A stretch of 64,000 bases of DNA from Thermococcus sibiricus MM 739. Lineage in GTDB: Archaea; Methanobacteriota_B; Thermococci; Thermococcales; Thermococcaceae. Shown here piece by piece: positions 45,172 through 54,260 of this stretch. Position 1 is the stretch's first letter; the number at the start of each line of letters is the position of its first letter. The stretch is taken from NCBI RefSeq assembly GCF_000022545.1, contig NC_012883.1, forward strand, positions 1,108,276 through 1,172,275, read 5' to 3'. Under the pieces are notes generated by a model that was not told the origin of the DNA, made no database searches, and was given only the letters and a program-made list of their open reading frames with translations. The position numbers and the translations under genes were made by a program.

Positions 45172-45906
45172 ATGAGAATTGAAATCAAGCTCAAGCCAGA
45201 AAATAAGAATCTGATAGTTCCATTCAATTACAATGATGAAATCCATGATCAGTTGTTAGAAAAAATCTTCCTTGCAGCGCCTGACTTGGCCAAAATATTA
45301 CAAACAGAGTACAAAGATTATTTTACATTCTCCCGGATAATGATCAGAGAAAGAGAAATAATCCCCGAAGAGGGGATAAAAGTTCTTTCAGATGACGTCT
45401 CACTTTATATTTCTTCATCACTAAATGAGATCATAAAATCCATTGCAGAAGGCTTTGTTTCCAATCCTATCCTCAAAATCGGTAAAGCTACCTTCTCAAT
45501 GGTAAAAATTGAAATACTCAGAGAACCCCCAATATCCGATGGAACATTATTCTCAACCTTAAGTCCTATTGTCGTTAGAACTGCCAAGTTTGAAGATAAC
45601 AAAGTAAAAATCTGGGATTTATACCCTAACAATGAGGGGTTCCAAGACAAACTTCGAAAGGTAATGCTCACCAAGTTCTCAGAGATATATGGAAACCTCC
45701 CGGAAGACACAGATTTTCATATAGATGTCATAAAATTCAAACCAGTTAGGATAAAAGTAGGCAAAAACTATTATCGAGGCTCACTTATGGTATTCAGATA
45801 CTATGGATCAAAAGAAATAGGGAAATTTGGCTATGAAAATGGATTTGGAGACAAAACAAGCTATGGATTTGGAATGGTTAAAGTAATTGATGAAGAAGAA
45901 GAATGA
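45172..45906 (+). CDS. cas6: Orphan Cas6-like protein, catalytic triad absent
   Basis: 244 residues, tandem ferredoxin-like fold of Cas6, the CRISPR-RNA endonuclease. The glycine-rich loop GYENGFGDKTSYGFGMVKV near the C-terminus, LREPPISDGTLFSTLSPIVV in the middle and the N-terminal IKLKPENKN all parallel remembered P. furiosus Cas6. Aligning by eye, the catalytic Tyr31, His46 and Lys52 of that enzyme correspond to Leu29, Gln44 and about Tyr50 here, so cleavage by the standard mechanism is unlikely. GGAGGGG precedes ATG 45172. No array or other cas gene is near. The 3' end overlaps the convergent gene by 29 bases. Confidence 0.78.
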   Translation: MRIEIKLKPENKNLIVPFNYNDEIHDQLLEKIFLAAPDLAKILQTEYKDYFTFSRIMIREREIIPEEGIKVLSDDVSLYISSSLNEIIKSIAEGFVSNPILKIGKATFSMVKIEILREPPISDGTLFSTLSPIVVRTAKFEDNKVKIWDLYPNNEGFQDKLRKVMLTKFSEIYGNLPEDTDFHIDVIKFKPVRIKVGKNYYRGSLMVFRYYGSKEIGKFGYENGFGDKTSYGFGMVKVIDEEEE

Positions 45907-46774
45907 CCCCTAAAAAGGTTTCTATCCCCCACACTATTGCGACAAGCTGGTATTCTTTCACTTTTTTCATCCTCATTATGATACCTAGAAAACTTAAGTA
46001 GGGAGGGGCCTTAAGGGTCCCATCTTCAAAAACTTCAGTTTTACCCAAAGGCCTCCCTTTGAACCTGATTCTTGTTTTTAAGAGGAAATCTAAGAAGTGA
46101 GGAAGAAGAAGTATAGCAGTAAAGAGCTCCACTTTCCCTAGAATTCCTACAACTCCTATCAAAGCTCCCAATGACAATGTACCAGTATCCCCTGGGAAAA
46201 CCTTTGCCGGGTATTTATTCCACCATAAAAAGCCTAGACCCACTGCTACCCCAGTAAATGCCAAAACTTGAGCGTCTCCAGAAGTAGTTAATCCTAAAAA
46301 GAAAAGGGCTATTACTGATGTTCCTACTTCTAAACCATTAAATCCGGCCAATAAGTTCACTAAGTTTGCAGCCCCCGTTACAAAGAGAATTGAAAAAAGA
46401 TAATAAAGAACTCCCAGTTCAATTGAAAACAACAAAAGATTCACTTTAGTATCCAAAGGAAGAGCTAAAACGCCAAGTGATACCAACAGAGATAATATCA
46501 CTTTGTGAGACTGTTTCAGATTGGCTATGTCATCAAGTACTCCAATGACTCCAAAAGCCAAAAAAACTAGAAGAGCCTTAGCCAGGTCTCCATTCAAAAC
46601 TACAACTAAACTAAGCGGAAGGGAAATCAATAAAGATAACCCTCCCATTTCCGGGACTTCTGGCCTATCGAGTTTATGAATATCCCTACCTACAATCCCT
46701 GCTTTTCTCATTAGGGATGCAATATAAGGAGTTAAGACCAAGGAAATGAGGAACCCAATAATCGCCGTTATCAT
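45878..46774 (-). CDS. GlcNAc-1-phosphate transferase, MraY/WecA/AglH family
   Basis: 298 residues, about ten transmembrane helices. Polyprenyl-phosphate N-acetylhexosamine-1-phosphate transferase: KLDRPEVPEMGGLSLL, GVLDDIANLKQ (Asp pair), NLLAGFNGLEVG and VFPGDTGTLSLGA are the conserved cytoplasmic loops. It would start lipid-linked glycan assembly for archaeal N-glycosylation, moving sugar phosphate to dolichyl phosphate. The glycosyltransferase fusion encoded divergently supports this. Confidence 0.9.
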   Translation of the reverse strand: MITAIIGFLISLVLTPYIASLMRKAGIVGRDIHKLDRPEVPEMGGLSLLISLPLSLVVVLNGDLAKALLVFLAFGVIGVLDDIANLKQSHKVILSLLVSLGVLALPLDTKVNLLLFSIELGVLYYLFSILFVTGAANLVNLLAGFNGLEVGTSVIALFFLGLTTSGDAQVLAFTGVAVGLGFLWWNKYPAKVFPGDTGTLSLGALIGVVGILGKVELFTAILLLPHFLDFLLKTRIRFKGRPLGKTEVFEDGTLKAPPYLSFLGIIMRMKKVKEYQLVAIVWGIETFLGVILLLHQLL

Positions 46775-46849
46775 TATAATCCCTTATGCTAGATTGGGGA
46801 ATAGATTAATAACTTTTCCGATAGTATCTAAATAAGGTCGGTGGAAGAA

Positions 46850-48172
46850 ATGGATGTGCAGTTGGTAGTCTTTGATCTCGATGGAACCCTCATAGGTGCT
46901 TCGATGGATTTCACAGAAATAAAAAGGAAACTCCGAAATAAACTGTTAGAAGAGGGAATACCAGAAGAACTAATAGGTGATTTAACACCAATGTATGAAA
47001 CCCTTGTCCAAATCTCCCAAAAAACAGGAATATCTTTTGAACATCTGCACTCATTTCTTGTTAACCTTGAAGTGGAAAGATCCAAAGAAAGTTACCTTTT
47101 TGAAGGGGCAAGAGAACTTCTTGAGTTCTTGAAGGATAAAGGGTTGAAATTAGCACTAATGACAAGGAGTTCACGAAAAGCTACTGAATTCACTTTAAAA
47201 AAACATAAGATCAAAGAGTTCTTCAATCTCATAATTACACGAGATGATGTCTCTTGGAAAGACGTAAAACCAAATAATGGTCATCTCAAGGTCATTTTGG
47301 ATTACTTTAGGATTCCTTCTACAAAAGTAGTGGTAGTTGGAGATCATGGGTACGATCTGATTCCTGCAAAAGCTTTAGGCACACTAAGTGTCCTTATAAC
47401 ATCTAACGAAAGTGGTAGAATGAGCTTTAAGATAGATGAAGAAGCCACTTTTGAAGTAAAAACAATAAAAGAAGCAATTGACCTCTTCAAACGTTTGCTT
47501 AACACCTATGTTGTGGTCCCAGCCTATAATGAAGAAAAAACTATTGGAAATGTCCTTGAAGATCTTTTGAAATACTTCAAAGAAAAAGAGATTATTGTTG
47601 TGAATGATGGAAGCAAAGACAGAACAAAGGAAATAGCGATAGAAAAAGGAGTTGTAGTGTTAAGCCACCTAGTTAACAGAGGCCTTGGAGGTGCATTAGG
47701 AACTGGGATACGATATGCGCTCTTAAAGGGGGCCGAAATCATCATAACTTTTGATGCTGATGGTCAACATTTGGTAGAAGACGCATTGAAGGTTATGAAA
47801 CCAGTTATTGAAGGAAAAGCAGATTTTGCTATTGGTTCCAGACTAAAGGGGGATATAAGTCAAATGCCCTTTGTAAAGAAAATTGGAAATTTTGCACTCG
47901 ATTTTATCACTTTTATATTTGCGAAGAACTATATTGCAGATTCACAAAGTGGATTACGGTGCCTAAATCGCCAATGTGCATCCAAAATAAAGATCACTTG
48001 TGATCGATATGCAGTTTCAAGTGAAATACTAATAGAGGCCTCAAGACATAAATGCAAAATTATAGAAGTACCTATAAGAGCAATTTATACAGAATATACC
48101 AAGAAGAAAGGAACTAACGTGTTAGAAGGTGTTAAAATAGCATTTAACTTACTCTTAGATAAACTGAGGTGA
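46850..48172 (+). CDS. HAD phosphatase fused to dolichol-phosphate-type glycosyltransferase
   Basis: About 440 residues in two domains. Residues 1-215: HAD hydrolase with FDLDGTL, MTRSS, the Lys region KDVKP and VVVGDHGYD. Residues about 218-440: family 2 glycosyltransferase of the dolichol-phosphate mannose/glucose synthase type with VVPAYNEEKTIG, VVNDGSKDRT, FDADGQH (DxD) and SGLRCLNR. The phosphatase could act on a sugar phosphate or a polyprenyl phosphate next to the transfer step; that is inference. ATG 46850 follows GGTGG. A DUF2304 membrane protein follows. Confidence 0.88.
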   Translation: MDVQLVVFDLDGTLIGASMDFTEIKRKLRNKLLEEGIPEELIGDLTPMYETLVQISQKTGISFEHLHSFLVNLEVERSKESYLFEGARELLEFLKDKGLKLALMTRSSRKATEFTLKKHKIKEFFNLIITRDDVSWKDVKPNNGHLKVILDYFRIPSTKVVVVGDHGYDLIPAKALGTLSVLITSNESGRMSFKIDEEATFEVKTIKEAIDLFKRLLNTYVVVPAYNEEKTIGNVLEDLLKYFKEKEIIVVNDGSKDRTKEIAIEKGVVVLSHLVNRGLGGALGTGIRYALLKGAEIIITFDADGQHLVEDALKVMKPVIEGKADFAIGSRLKGDISQMPFVKKIGNFALDFITFIFAKNYIADSQSGLRCLNRQCASKIKITCDRYAVSSEILIEASRHKCKIIEVPIRAIYTEYTKKKGTNVLEGVKIAFNLLLDKLR

Positions 48173-48177
48173 TAAAA

Positions 48178-48564
48178 ATGTATGCTATACAGTATATTGC
48201 CCTCCTAATAATTTCCGGCCTTATAATTTACTTAATAGGGAAATATGGGAAGAAAGAGCTCGACTGGCAAGATTTGATACTTTGGGAAAGCTTATTGCTG
48301 ATCATGTTAGTTATTTCATTAAAGCCCATAGAAATATCTATGACCATAAAAAGACTCTTAGGACTTGGAAGGGGCCTAGATGCACTTTTTGTAGTCTCAA
48401 TCGGGTTAAGTTACTTAATATTATTTAGGTTGTATATGACAATTGACAAAACAGAAAGAGAAATAACTGAACTCACCAGACAAATAGCAATCGAATTTCA
48501 AGATATTAAGGAAGAACTTAAAAAGCTTGAAAAACAATCTACTCCTCCAGAAAATTCTCTTTAA
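48178..48564 (+). CDS. DUF2304 membrane protein
   Basis: About 128 residues: three hydrophobic helices (about 5-21, 33-51, 68-88) and a C-terminal coiled coil (about 92-120). DUF2304 genes commonly follow dolichol-phosphate-type glycosyltransferases, as here, and probably act as their membrane partner. ATG 48178 follows GAGGTGAT 5 bases after the fusion gene. Its 3' end overlaps the convergent dCMP deaminase by 26 bases. Confidence 0.82.
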   Translation: MYAIQYIALLIISGLIIYLIGKYGKKELDWQDLILWESLLLIMLVISLKPIEISMTIKRLLGLGRGLDALFVVSIGLSYLILFRLYMTIDKTEREITELTRQIAIEFQDIKEELKKLEKQSTPPENSL

Positions 48565-49081
48565 ACAACTCCTCCAAAAATAATTTGACTCTCTCTTTAG
48601 GAACTTTGAACTGTCTTATTTTTACAATTCCTTTTTCTTGTGCCTCTTTCAAAAGAAGCTCAGTGGCTTTGTTTGGATAAATGTCCTCATAGATTATTTC
48701 CCTAATCCCAGCGTTTACCAGCAATTTAAAACATGTGTCACATGGAAAGTGAGTCACGTATAGTGTTGCACCTTCCAAGCTTATTCCTTTTCTAGCGGCC
48801 ATCGCTATGACATTTTGTTCAGCATGAACCGCCCTGTGACAATGTCCATCAACTACCAGACACCCCACATCAATACAATGGTCCATATTCCTCGGAGCCC
48901 CATTATAACCTGTTGCTAATATATAACCATCCTTAACAGCTACAGCCCCAACCTTGAGCCTTGGACATGTGGCCCTAAGTCCCACAAGCTTCGCAATAAG
49001 CATAAAATACTCATCCTTTGTTGGGCGCACCTTTTTTATATTCTCTGCTTTTTCTTTGTTTAGAATTATCTCCACTTCCAT
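48539..49081 (-). CDS. dCMP deaminase family protein
   Basis: 180 residues, zinc-dependent cytidine/deoxycytidylate deaminase. HAEQN (zinc His and catalytic Glu) and FPCDTCFKLL (two zinc Cys) are present, with TCPRLKVGAV and ATGYNGAPR of the dCMP branch. It makes dUMP from dCMP for thymidylate synthesis. GGAGGGGG precedes ATG 49081. Confidence 0.9.
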   Translation of the reverse strand: MEVEIILNKEKAENIKKVRPTKDEYFMLIAKLVGLRATCPRLKVGAVAVKDGYILATGYNGAPRNMDHCIDVGCLVVDGHCHRAVHAEQNVIAMAARKGISLEGATLYVTHFPCDTCFKLLVNAGIREIIYEDIYPNKATELLLKEAQEKGIVKIRQFKVPKERVKLFLEELFKENFLEE

Positions 49082-49204
49082 AAACTCCCCCTCCGTTATA
49101 AGAAAACAAAGAAAGTTTAAAAGAATTTCCAGCTGATATCTCGTGAACTATCCCTCCTCTCAGAAGGGAGACTTCCCGCCCGATCGCTCAATGGAAACAA
49201 ATGA

Positions 49205-49987
49205 CTAATTAAATATCCTTTCATTCAAAGTCATTATATCAACTTCTGCCATTATTCTCCAAATTCTCTCATCATAACTTGGATGAGTAGCGAAAATAGG
49301 ATTATGATATTTCCTCTCAATCCCCGGCTCTATCGAAGGTACTTCTGAGACCTTTACATTTATTCTCAGATCCTCATAATACCTTAACTCCTCAAGGGCC
49401 TCTTTTAGGGACAATGGCCTTGAGACTAAACGTAATGCAGTGTCATCTGCTTTAAATTCTCTTTTTCTTAGGTAGTGTACCCTTTCAACCTCATAAAGGA
49501 TGTAAAGCATAACCGATGCCAGAGCTACCATTAAACTCTTAGAAAAGAGAGCATTCAATACCACCATAGGTATCATCAAATACCTGATGTATGAAACCAG
49601 CGGGAAAATGACAGTATCTCTATTCTTTATGTGACCTATCTCATGAGCTGTCACTGCTAAAATACCGTCTTCGTCAAGTACCTCAAACAAACCCAATGAT
49701 AGTACTATGGAGTTTCCGAAAGAATACGCATTTGGTATATAGTCATCAAGAATATAAATGTCGGGAGTTGCTATTCCGGCCTTATTTGCCATCCGAACTA
49801 TGCCATCATAAAGCCATGGCATCTCCTCAAATGATAGCAAATTTTGATTCTTTCTAAGGAATTTTCTGGTTGTCCACAGGTACAGAATCATAAGGGCAAA
49901 AAAAGTGACTAGAATAATAACTAACCCAAATTTACCAAGATACAGCAATGTCATCAACAGTTGGGCCAGAAATATCAATCTAAGCAT
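49205..49987 (-). CDS. M48 family membrane metallopeptidase (HtpX-like)
   Basis: 260 residues. Two N-terminal transmembrane segments (about 1-40), the zinc motif HEIGH at about residue 117, then two more helices (about 130-165) and the third ligand region in ERVHYLRKREFKADDTAL. HtpX-like enzymes degrade damaged membrane proteins. Its gene directly follows a BlaI-like repressor, the arrangement of the BlaR1/MecR1 systems, so signal-driven cleavage of the repressor is possible. No sensor domain was seen. Confidence 0.85.
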   Translation of the reverse strand: MLRLIFLAQLLMTLLYLGKFGLVIILVTFFALMILYLWTTRKFLRKNQNLLSFEEMPWLYDGIVRMANKAGIATPDIYILDDYIPNAYSFGNSIVLSLGLFEVLDEDGILAVTAHEIGHIKNRDTVIFPLVSYIRYLMIPMVVLNALFSKSLMVALASVMLYILYEVERVHYLRKREFKADDTALRLVSRPLSLKEALEELRYYEDLRINVKVSEVPSIEPGIERKYHNPIFATHPSYDERIWRIMAEVDIMTLNERIFN

Positions 49988-49993
49988 TAACTA

Positions 49994-50359
49994 TCACTTC
50001 TTTATTTTTGATAGATAAGCCACAGTTGCCTCTTTAAAGTTGTTCATGAGAGAATTGAGTATACTTTCAACCACTTTTTTCTCAAACTCTTCTTTGCTCG
50101 TAGCTACACTATATACGTACTTCATACCACCTCTTCCAGTATCTACTTTTCTTTTCAGCAGCCCTCTTTCACATAACCTGTTCATCAATATGCTTACTGT
50201 AGAACGTCTCAGGCTTTCATGTCTTTTTTTAAGATGATCATAGACTTCTCCAGCAGTAGCCACTTTAACTCTCCACATATACTCCATTATTTCTGCTTCC
50301 ATCGGAGGAAGAATCGCTTTTAAACCTTCCTCATTGATCTTGAATTCGTGAGGTTCCAT
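49994..50359 (-). CDS. BlaI/MecI/CopY-type repressor
   Basis: About 121 residues. Winged helix with PPMEAEIMEYMWRVKVATAGEVYDHLKKR and RRSTVSILMNRLCERGLLKRKVD, the BlaI family pattern, followed by a helical dimerisation tail. ATG 50359 follows GAGGAGATGCC; the longer frame is rejected. The M48 peptidase starts 6 bases after the stop. In bacteria this repressor is cleaved by a membrane metallopeptidase. Confidence 0.83.
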   Translation of the reverse strand: MEPHEFKINEEGLKAILPPMEAEIMEYMWRVKVATAGEVYDHLKKRHESLRRSTVSILMNRLCERGLLKRKVDTGRGGMKYVYSVATSKEEFEKKVVESILNSLMNNFKEATVAYLSKIKK

Positions 50360-50462
50360 TAGGCATCTCCTCTCAAGATTAATTCTCATAACTACTACTA
50401 ACTATGCAAACAACCCTACATAAATTTTTTGGATGTTTGAAGAGATTTTAAAAAAGCCCTTT

Positions 50463-50540
50463 TGGCGGGCCGGGGGGGATTCGAACCCCCGACCTGCGGA
50501 TTAAGAGTCCGCCGCTCTAACCATGCTAAGCTACCGGCCC
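50463..50540 (-). tRNA. tRNA-Lys (CTT)
   Basis: Read on the minus strand: acceptor GGGCCGG pairs with CCGGCCC; anticodon stem GCGGA/TCCGC encloses loop CTCTTAA, anticodon CTT; T-arm with GGTTCGAATCC; discriminator G and encoded CCA (complement of 50463-50465). No intron. Confidence 0.95.
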
Positions 50541-50601
50541 AAGCCCAATCCAATAAGGATTAAAGGCTGTTTATAAAGCTTTCGGTTAGAGTAAATAGAA
50601 A

Positions 50602-50610
50602 AATTTATAA
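50602..50610 (+). promoter_or_regulatory. TATA box of tRNA-Leu
   Basis: TTTATAAGC about 36-40 bases before the mature tRNA-Leu, allowing a short 5' leader. The tRNA-Lys gene diverges on the other side. Confidence 0.5.
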
Positions 50611-50642
50611 GCAGACCGAGAAGAGAAATAAACGGCGCTCTT

Positions 50643-50730
50643 GCGGGGGTTGCCGAGCCTGGTCAAAGGCGCGGGATTGAGGGTCCCGTCCCGTAGGGGT
50701 TCCGGGGTTCAAATCCCCGCCCCCGCACCA
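50643..50730 (+). tRNA. tRNA-Leu (GAG)
   Basis: Acceptor GCGGGGG (50643-50649) pairs with CCCCCGC (50720-50726). Anticodon stem CGGGA/TCCCG with loop TTGAGGG, anticodon GAG. A long variable arm (TCCCGTAGGGG region) marks a class II tRNA. Discriminator A and encoded CCA (50728-50730). Confidence 0.94.
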
Positions 50731-50778
50731 AGAATAGAATCTTCTTAAAAGCTAAAACGAAAATAAAAAAGGAGTTGT

Positions 50779-52002
50779 TTATTCACCAAACTTCTCTTTG
50801 TAAAGCTTGGCCAGTTTTTCAATTCCTACTGGAATGTCTTCTTTGCTTGGCCTTGAGAAGTTCAGTCTTATAGCATTCTTTCCGGACTCATCCGTATAGA
50901 ATGGTTTACCCGGAACAACCACAACCCCCTCTTTCTCCATTAGCTCACTTGCAAATGCTATTCCATCTGCTTCTTCAGGCAAGAAGAGCATAACGAACAT
51001 TCCTGCTATAGGCTTTGTAAACTTAGCATCTGGTAAATTCTCCTCAAGGGCTTTTAACATAAGATCTCTTTTCTCTTTGTAACCCAAGAGAGCACTGTTA
51101 AGGTGATACTTTTCAAAGTACCCTCTTCTCAAGTATTCCAAGGCTATGTACTGAGATAGTGCCGGGGCACAGAAGTCAATTGGTTGCTTTTGCATGAGCA
51201 CCTTCTTGAGTATATCTCCTTCAGCGATTATCCATCCAACTCTAAACCCTGTTCCAAGGACTTTGCTAAATGTTCCTGCAACAATTACCCTTCCTTCATT
51301 ATCAAGAGCCTTTAGGGGTACTATATCTCCCCCCTCGTAGCGCATAGCGTTGTAAGCAGTATCCTCAATTATCAAAAGGTCATACTTGGAGGCCAGCTCA
51401 AGAAGGGCCTTTCTTCTATCCATGCTCATTGTAACGCCCATTGGATTCTGACCGGTTGGAATTGTGTAAATGAACTTAATTTTCTGCCCTTTGGCTTTAA
51501 GTTCCTTTATTTTTTCTTCGAGAAGATCAACTCTCATTCCTTCATTATCCACTATAACTCCTTCAATTTTTGCCCCAAGCTGCTCAAAAGCCAATAATGT
51601 GTTTATATATGAGGGGTTCTCTGTAATAATAACATCACCAGGGTCAATTAGGACTCTTCCAAGTAGATCCAAAGCTCCAGTTCCACCTATAGTCAGAACA
51701 ATATTCTCTGGAGAGACTTCTAGATTATCATATTTCTTTAAAAATACTGATATTTCTTCTCTAAGTTCAGGAATTCCATTTGCAGGAGTATACATGACGG
51801 ATTTTGGTTGGTTTTGGAGAACTTCTCTTGCTATTTCTCCAAGGACTTTTCTTGGAATTAAATCTGGATCCGGATCACCCGCCGCCAAGGAAACTAATTT
51901 CATCCCTTTCTTTTGGAGCTCAGAAGCCTTCTTCATTACTTCTGCTAAAGCAGAACCTTTAATCCAATTGGCCCTTCCGGCCAAATATTTTGCATAATCC
52001 AT
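50779..52002 (-). CDS. PLP aminotransferase class I/II (aromatic/2-aminoadipate type)
   Basis: About 407 residues, fold-type I. Motifs: SLAAGDPDPDLIPR at the N-terminus, IGGTGALDLLGRVLIDPGD, YTIPTGQNPMGV, IEDTAYN, the PLP lysine in GTFSKVLGTGFRVGWI (about residue 250) and the substrate Arg in NAIRLNFSRP. Very like the abundant archaeal broad-specificity aminotransferases that feed 2-oxo acids from peptide fermentation into the oxidoreductases. ATG 52002 follows GGTGATAGGC; the frame to 52029 is not used. Exact amino acid preference cannot be fixed. Confidence 0.88.
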   Translation of the reverse strand: MDYAKYLAGRANWIKGSALAEVMKKASELQKKGMKLVSLAAGDPDPDLIPRKVLGEIAREVLQNQPKSVMYTPANGIPELREEISVFLKKYDNLEVSPENIVLTIGGTGALDLLGRVLIDPGDVIITENPSYINTLLAFEQLGAKIEGVIVDNEGMRVDLLEEKIKELKAKGQKIKFIYTIPTGQNPMGVTMSMDRRKALLELASKYDLLIIEDTAYNAMRYEGGDIVPLKALDNEGRVIVAGTFSKVLGTGFRVGWIIAEGDILKKVLMQKQPIDFCAPALSQYIALEYLRRGYFEKYHLNSALLGYKEKRDLMLKALEENLPDAKFTKPIAGMFVMLFLPEEADGIAFASELMEKEGVVVVPGKPFYTDESGKNAIRLNFSRPSKEDIPVGIEKLAKLYKEKFGE

Positions 52003-52075
52003 GCCTATCACCAATAAGTTAATATCCACAAAAGATATTTATACGTTTTGATTACCATCTTACAAGGGGATTTTA

Positions 52076-53080
52076 ATGAGACCCAAAGTTTTCATAACAC
52101 GGGAAATTCCAGAAAACGGAATCAAAATGATCAAGAAATTCTACGAGATAGAGGTATGGAAAGATCAAAAAGCACCCCCACGAGACGTACTTTTAGAAAA
52201 AATTAGAGACTTCGATGCCCTAGTAACCCTCTTAACAGAGAAAGTTGACAAAGAGCTTTTGGATAGCGCTCCCAATCTAAAGATAATCGCCCAATATGCT
52301 GTGGGATATGATAACATTGATGTGGAAGAAGCTACAAAAAGAGGAGTATACGTTACAAACACACCTGGAGTTCTTACCGATGCTACTGCAGACTTAGCAT
52401 TTACTCTTCTGTTGGCCACCGCTAGAAGACTAATAGAAGCGGATCAATTTGTAAGGAGTGGAGAATGGAAGAAAAGCGGTGTTGGATGGCATCCATTGAT
52501 GTTTTTGGGATATGGGTTAAAAGGAAAGACACTTGGAATAATAGGTCTTGGAAGAATAGGACAAGCAGTTGCAAAAAGGGCCAAAGGATTTGGGATGAAG
52601 GTTCTTTATTATTCAAGAACTCGTAAAACTGAAGCAGAAAAAGAAATTGGTGCAGATTATGTGGACTTTGAGACTCTCCTCAAAAAAAGCGATTTTATAA
52701 GTATTCACGTTCCTCTCACAAAGAAAACCTATCACATGATAGGGGAAAAAGAACTCCAGCTTATGAAGCCCAATGCAATACTTGTCAATACGGCAAGAGG
52801 AGCGATAGTTGATACCAAAGCTTTAGTCAAAGCATTAAAAGAAGGCTGGATTGCTGGAGCAGGCCTGGATGTATTTGAAGAAGAACCGTATTATGATAGA
52901 GAACTTTTCAGCTTAAAAAACGTAGTTTTAGCTCCCCATATAGGGAGTGCAACCCACGAAGCTCGAGAAGGAATGGCCAGACTGGTTGCAGAGAATCTGA
53001 TTGCATTTGCTAGGGGAGAAATCCCACCAAATCTCATCAATATGGAAGTTACAAAGATCAGAAAGCCAGGGTTTGAATGA
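52076..53080 (+). CDS. gyaR: Glyoxylate reductase (D-2-hydroxyacid dehydrogenase)
   Basis: 334 residues. Strong resemblance to Thermococcus/Pyrococcus glyoxylate reductase: [12 protein letters not shown], the Rossmann motif [19 protein letters not shown] (about 152-170), [13 protein letters not shown] with the catalytic Arg, VFEEEP with the Glu, and APHIGSAT with the His. It reduces glyoxylate to glycolate with NADH/NADPH. AAGGGGA precedes ATG 52076. The 3' end overlaps the convergent DUF72 gene by 23 bases. Confidence 0.92.
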   Translation: MRPKVFITREIPENGIKMIKKFYEIEVWKDQKAPPRDVLLEKIRDFDALVTLLTEKVDKELLDSAPNLKIIAQYAVGYDNIDVEEATKRGVYVTNTPGVLTDATADLAFTLLLATARRLIEADQFVRSGEWKKSGVGWHPLMFLGYGLKGKTLGIIGLGRIGQAVAKRAKGFGMKVLYYSRTRKTEAEKEIGADYVDFETLLKKSDFISIHVPLTKKTYHMIGEKELQLMKPNAILVNTARGAIVDTKALVKALKEGWIAGAGLDVFEEEPYYDRELFSLKNVVLAPHIGSATHEAREGMARLVAENLIAFARGEIPPNLINMEVTKIRKPGFE

Positions 53081-53777
53081 AGCTCCTTGCATCCTCACAC
53101 ATATAGGCATTATTAAAGTAAACATAGCTTTCTTTTTTATTCCACTCTTTTACTTTCTTTGCTATTCCTTGCAATTCCTCTTGGGTGTATTTATGCTTGT
53201 AAATTATCCTTCCCTTTTGATAAGCACCATGAAGACGATAATAATTGATCTTCCCAACGTGAAGGGGCTCTCTTACCAAAGGGTCTGTAACGTCAATGAG
53301 ATTAAACTCTCTAACAAATTCTTTTATCCCTTTTTCACTCCATCCTCTTAGCTCCACCACAATCGTGAAGTCTCTTTTTTCAATTTTAGAGAAGAACTTT
53401 TCTGCATTATTGAAGCTTTCCTCGGTTTCCTTAAAACTTTTGGGAAGCTGAATAAGAACAAATTTCGCCCCTAAGATCTCTGCTTCTCTAAGAGTTAACT
53501 CCCAATACCTAAAAACGTCTGGGGTTGGTCTTAAGAGGCCCACTCCTGGAGTGGGTTTTACATTGCTTCGTCTCCAAGTAGGACTAGTGGGGGGATGGGT
53601 CACGCCTTGAAAAGCCTTTATAGAGAATATAAAATCTTTTGGAGCCTCTTGTTCCCATTTCTGAAGAGTCTTATCTTGGATAAGCTTGTAAAAAGTTTGT
53701 TGAACCTCTACAGTGTTAAAATCTCGGAAATACTTCTTTTTTGCTTCACAAAATCCACATGTACCCACAATTATCAT
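53058..53777 (-). CDS. DUF72 family protein
   Basis: 239 residues, a TIM-barrel-like DUF72 (YecE) protein: [63 protein letters not shown] and the C-terminal [13 protein letters not shown]. Function unknown in the family; an oxidoreductase or DNA-repair-related role has been suggested only by context elsewhere. Convergent with glyoxylate reductase. Confidence 0.85.
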   Translation of the reverse strand: MIIVGTCGFCEAKKKYFRDFNTVEVQQTFYKLIQDKTLQKWEQEAPKDFIFSIKAFQGVTHPPTSPTWRRSNVKPTPGVGLLRPTPDVFRYWELTLREAEILGAKFVLIQLPKSFKETEESFNNAEKFFSKIEKRDFTIVVELRGWSEKGIKEFVREFNLIDVTDPLVREPLHVGKINYYRLHGAYQKGRIIYKHKYTQEELQGIAKKVKEWNKKESYVYFNNAYMCEDARSFIQTLAF

Positions 53778-53800
53778 GATAAATAATAAAATAAAAGAGG

Positions 53801-54259
53801 TTAAAGACCTTTCTCCTTAGCTTCAGGTGGTTCTTCTATTAAATTGTCACTATATTTGTCATAGTCTGCTAGTAGGAAGTCCTCACTTATCGAAAGAGCC
53901 TTTACTGACTTTTCCTCTCCCGGAAACTTCTTACCAGGGCAAACATCCACACATAAAGCACAGAACATACATCTTGAAACATAATGTCTTATTTTCCTGA
54001 GTTCAGGTATCCACTCCATAGCATTTGCTGGGCAAACAGTGATACAGAGCCTGCATCCGATGCATCTCTCAGGATCATAATGAATCTTCCCTCTAAAATC
54101 CTCGGGAATTGGAACTGGGGGATGAATCTGCACTTCTCCCTTCTGCACCTTCTCAATAAGTGCAGTAACATTTACAGGGGCATGTTTTACAGGGAAAGGA
54201 TTGGTGAAAGGCTTTTGAAGTGCCTGTTTTATCATAAGAAACACTGCTTTTGTTGGCAT
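53801..54259 (-). CDS. mbhN: Mbh hydrogenase ferredoxin-like subunit MbhN
   Basis: 152 residues, NuoI/TYKY homologue. Two [4Fe-4S] motifs, CIGCRLCITVCP and CMFCALCVDVCP, carry electrons from ferredoxin to the small subunit MbhJ. Last gene of the 14-gene Mbh operon, 1 base after mbhM. Confidence 0.93.
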   Translation of the reverse strand: MPTKAVFLMIKQALQKPFTNPFPVKHAPVNVTALIEKVQKGEVQIHPPVPIPEDFRGKIHYDPERCIGCRLCITVCPANAMEWIPELRKIRHYVSRCMFCALCVDVCPGKKFPGEEKSVKALSISEDFLLADYDKYSDNLIEEPPEAKEKGL

Positions 54260-54260
54260 T

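Noticed and set aside
45000-46800. CRISPR array near the Cas6-like gene
   Set aside because: No direct repeats with regular spacers were seen there or elsewhere in the window.
49138-49195. GC-rich intergenic patch (CTCTCAGAAGGGAGACTTCC region) as a small RNA or IS end
   Set aside because: One weak 5-bp stem only; no promoter or family could be assigned.
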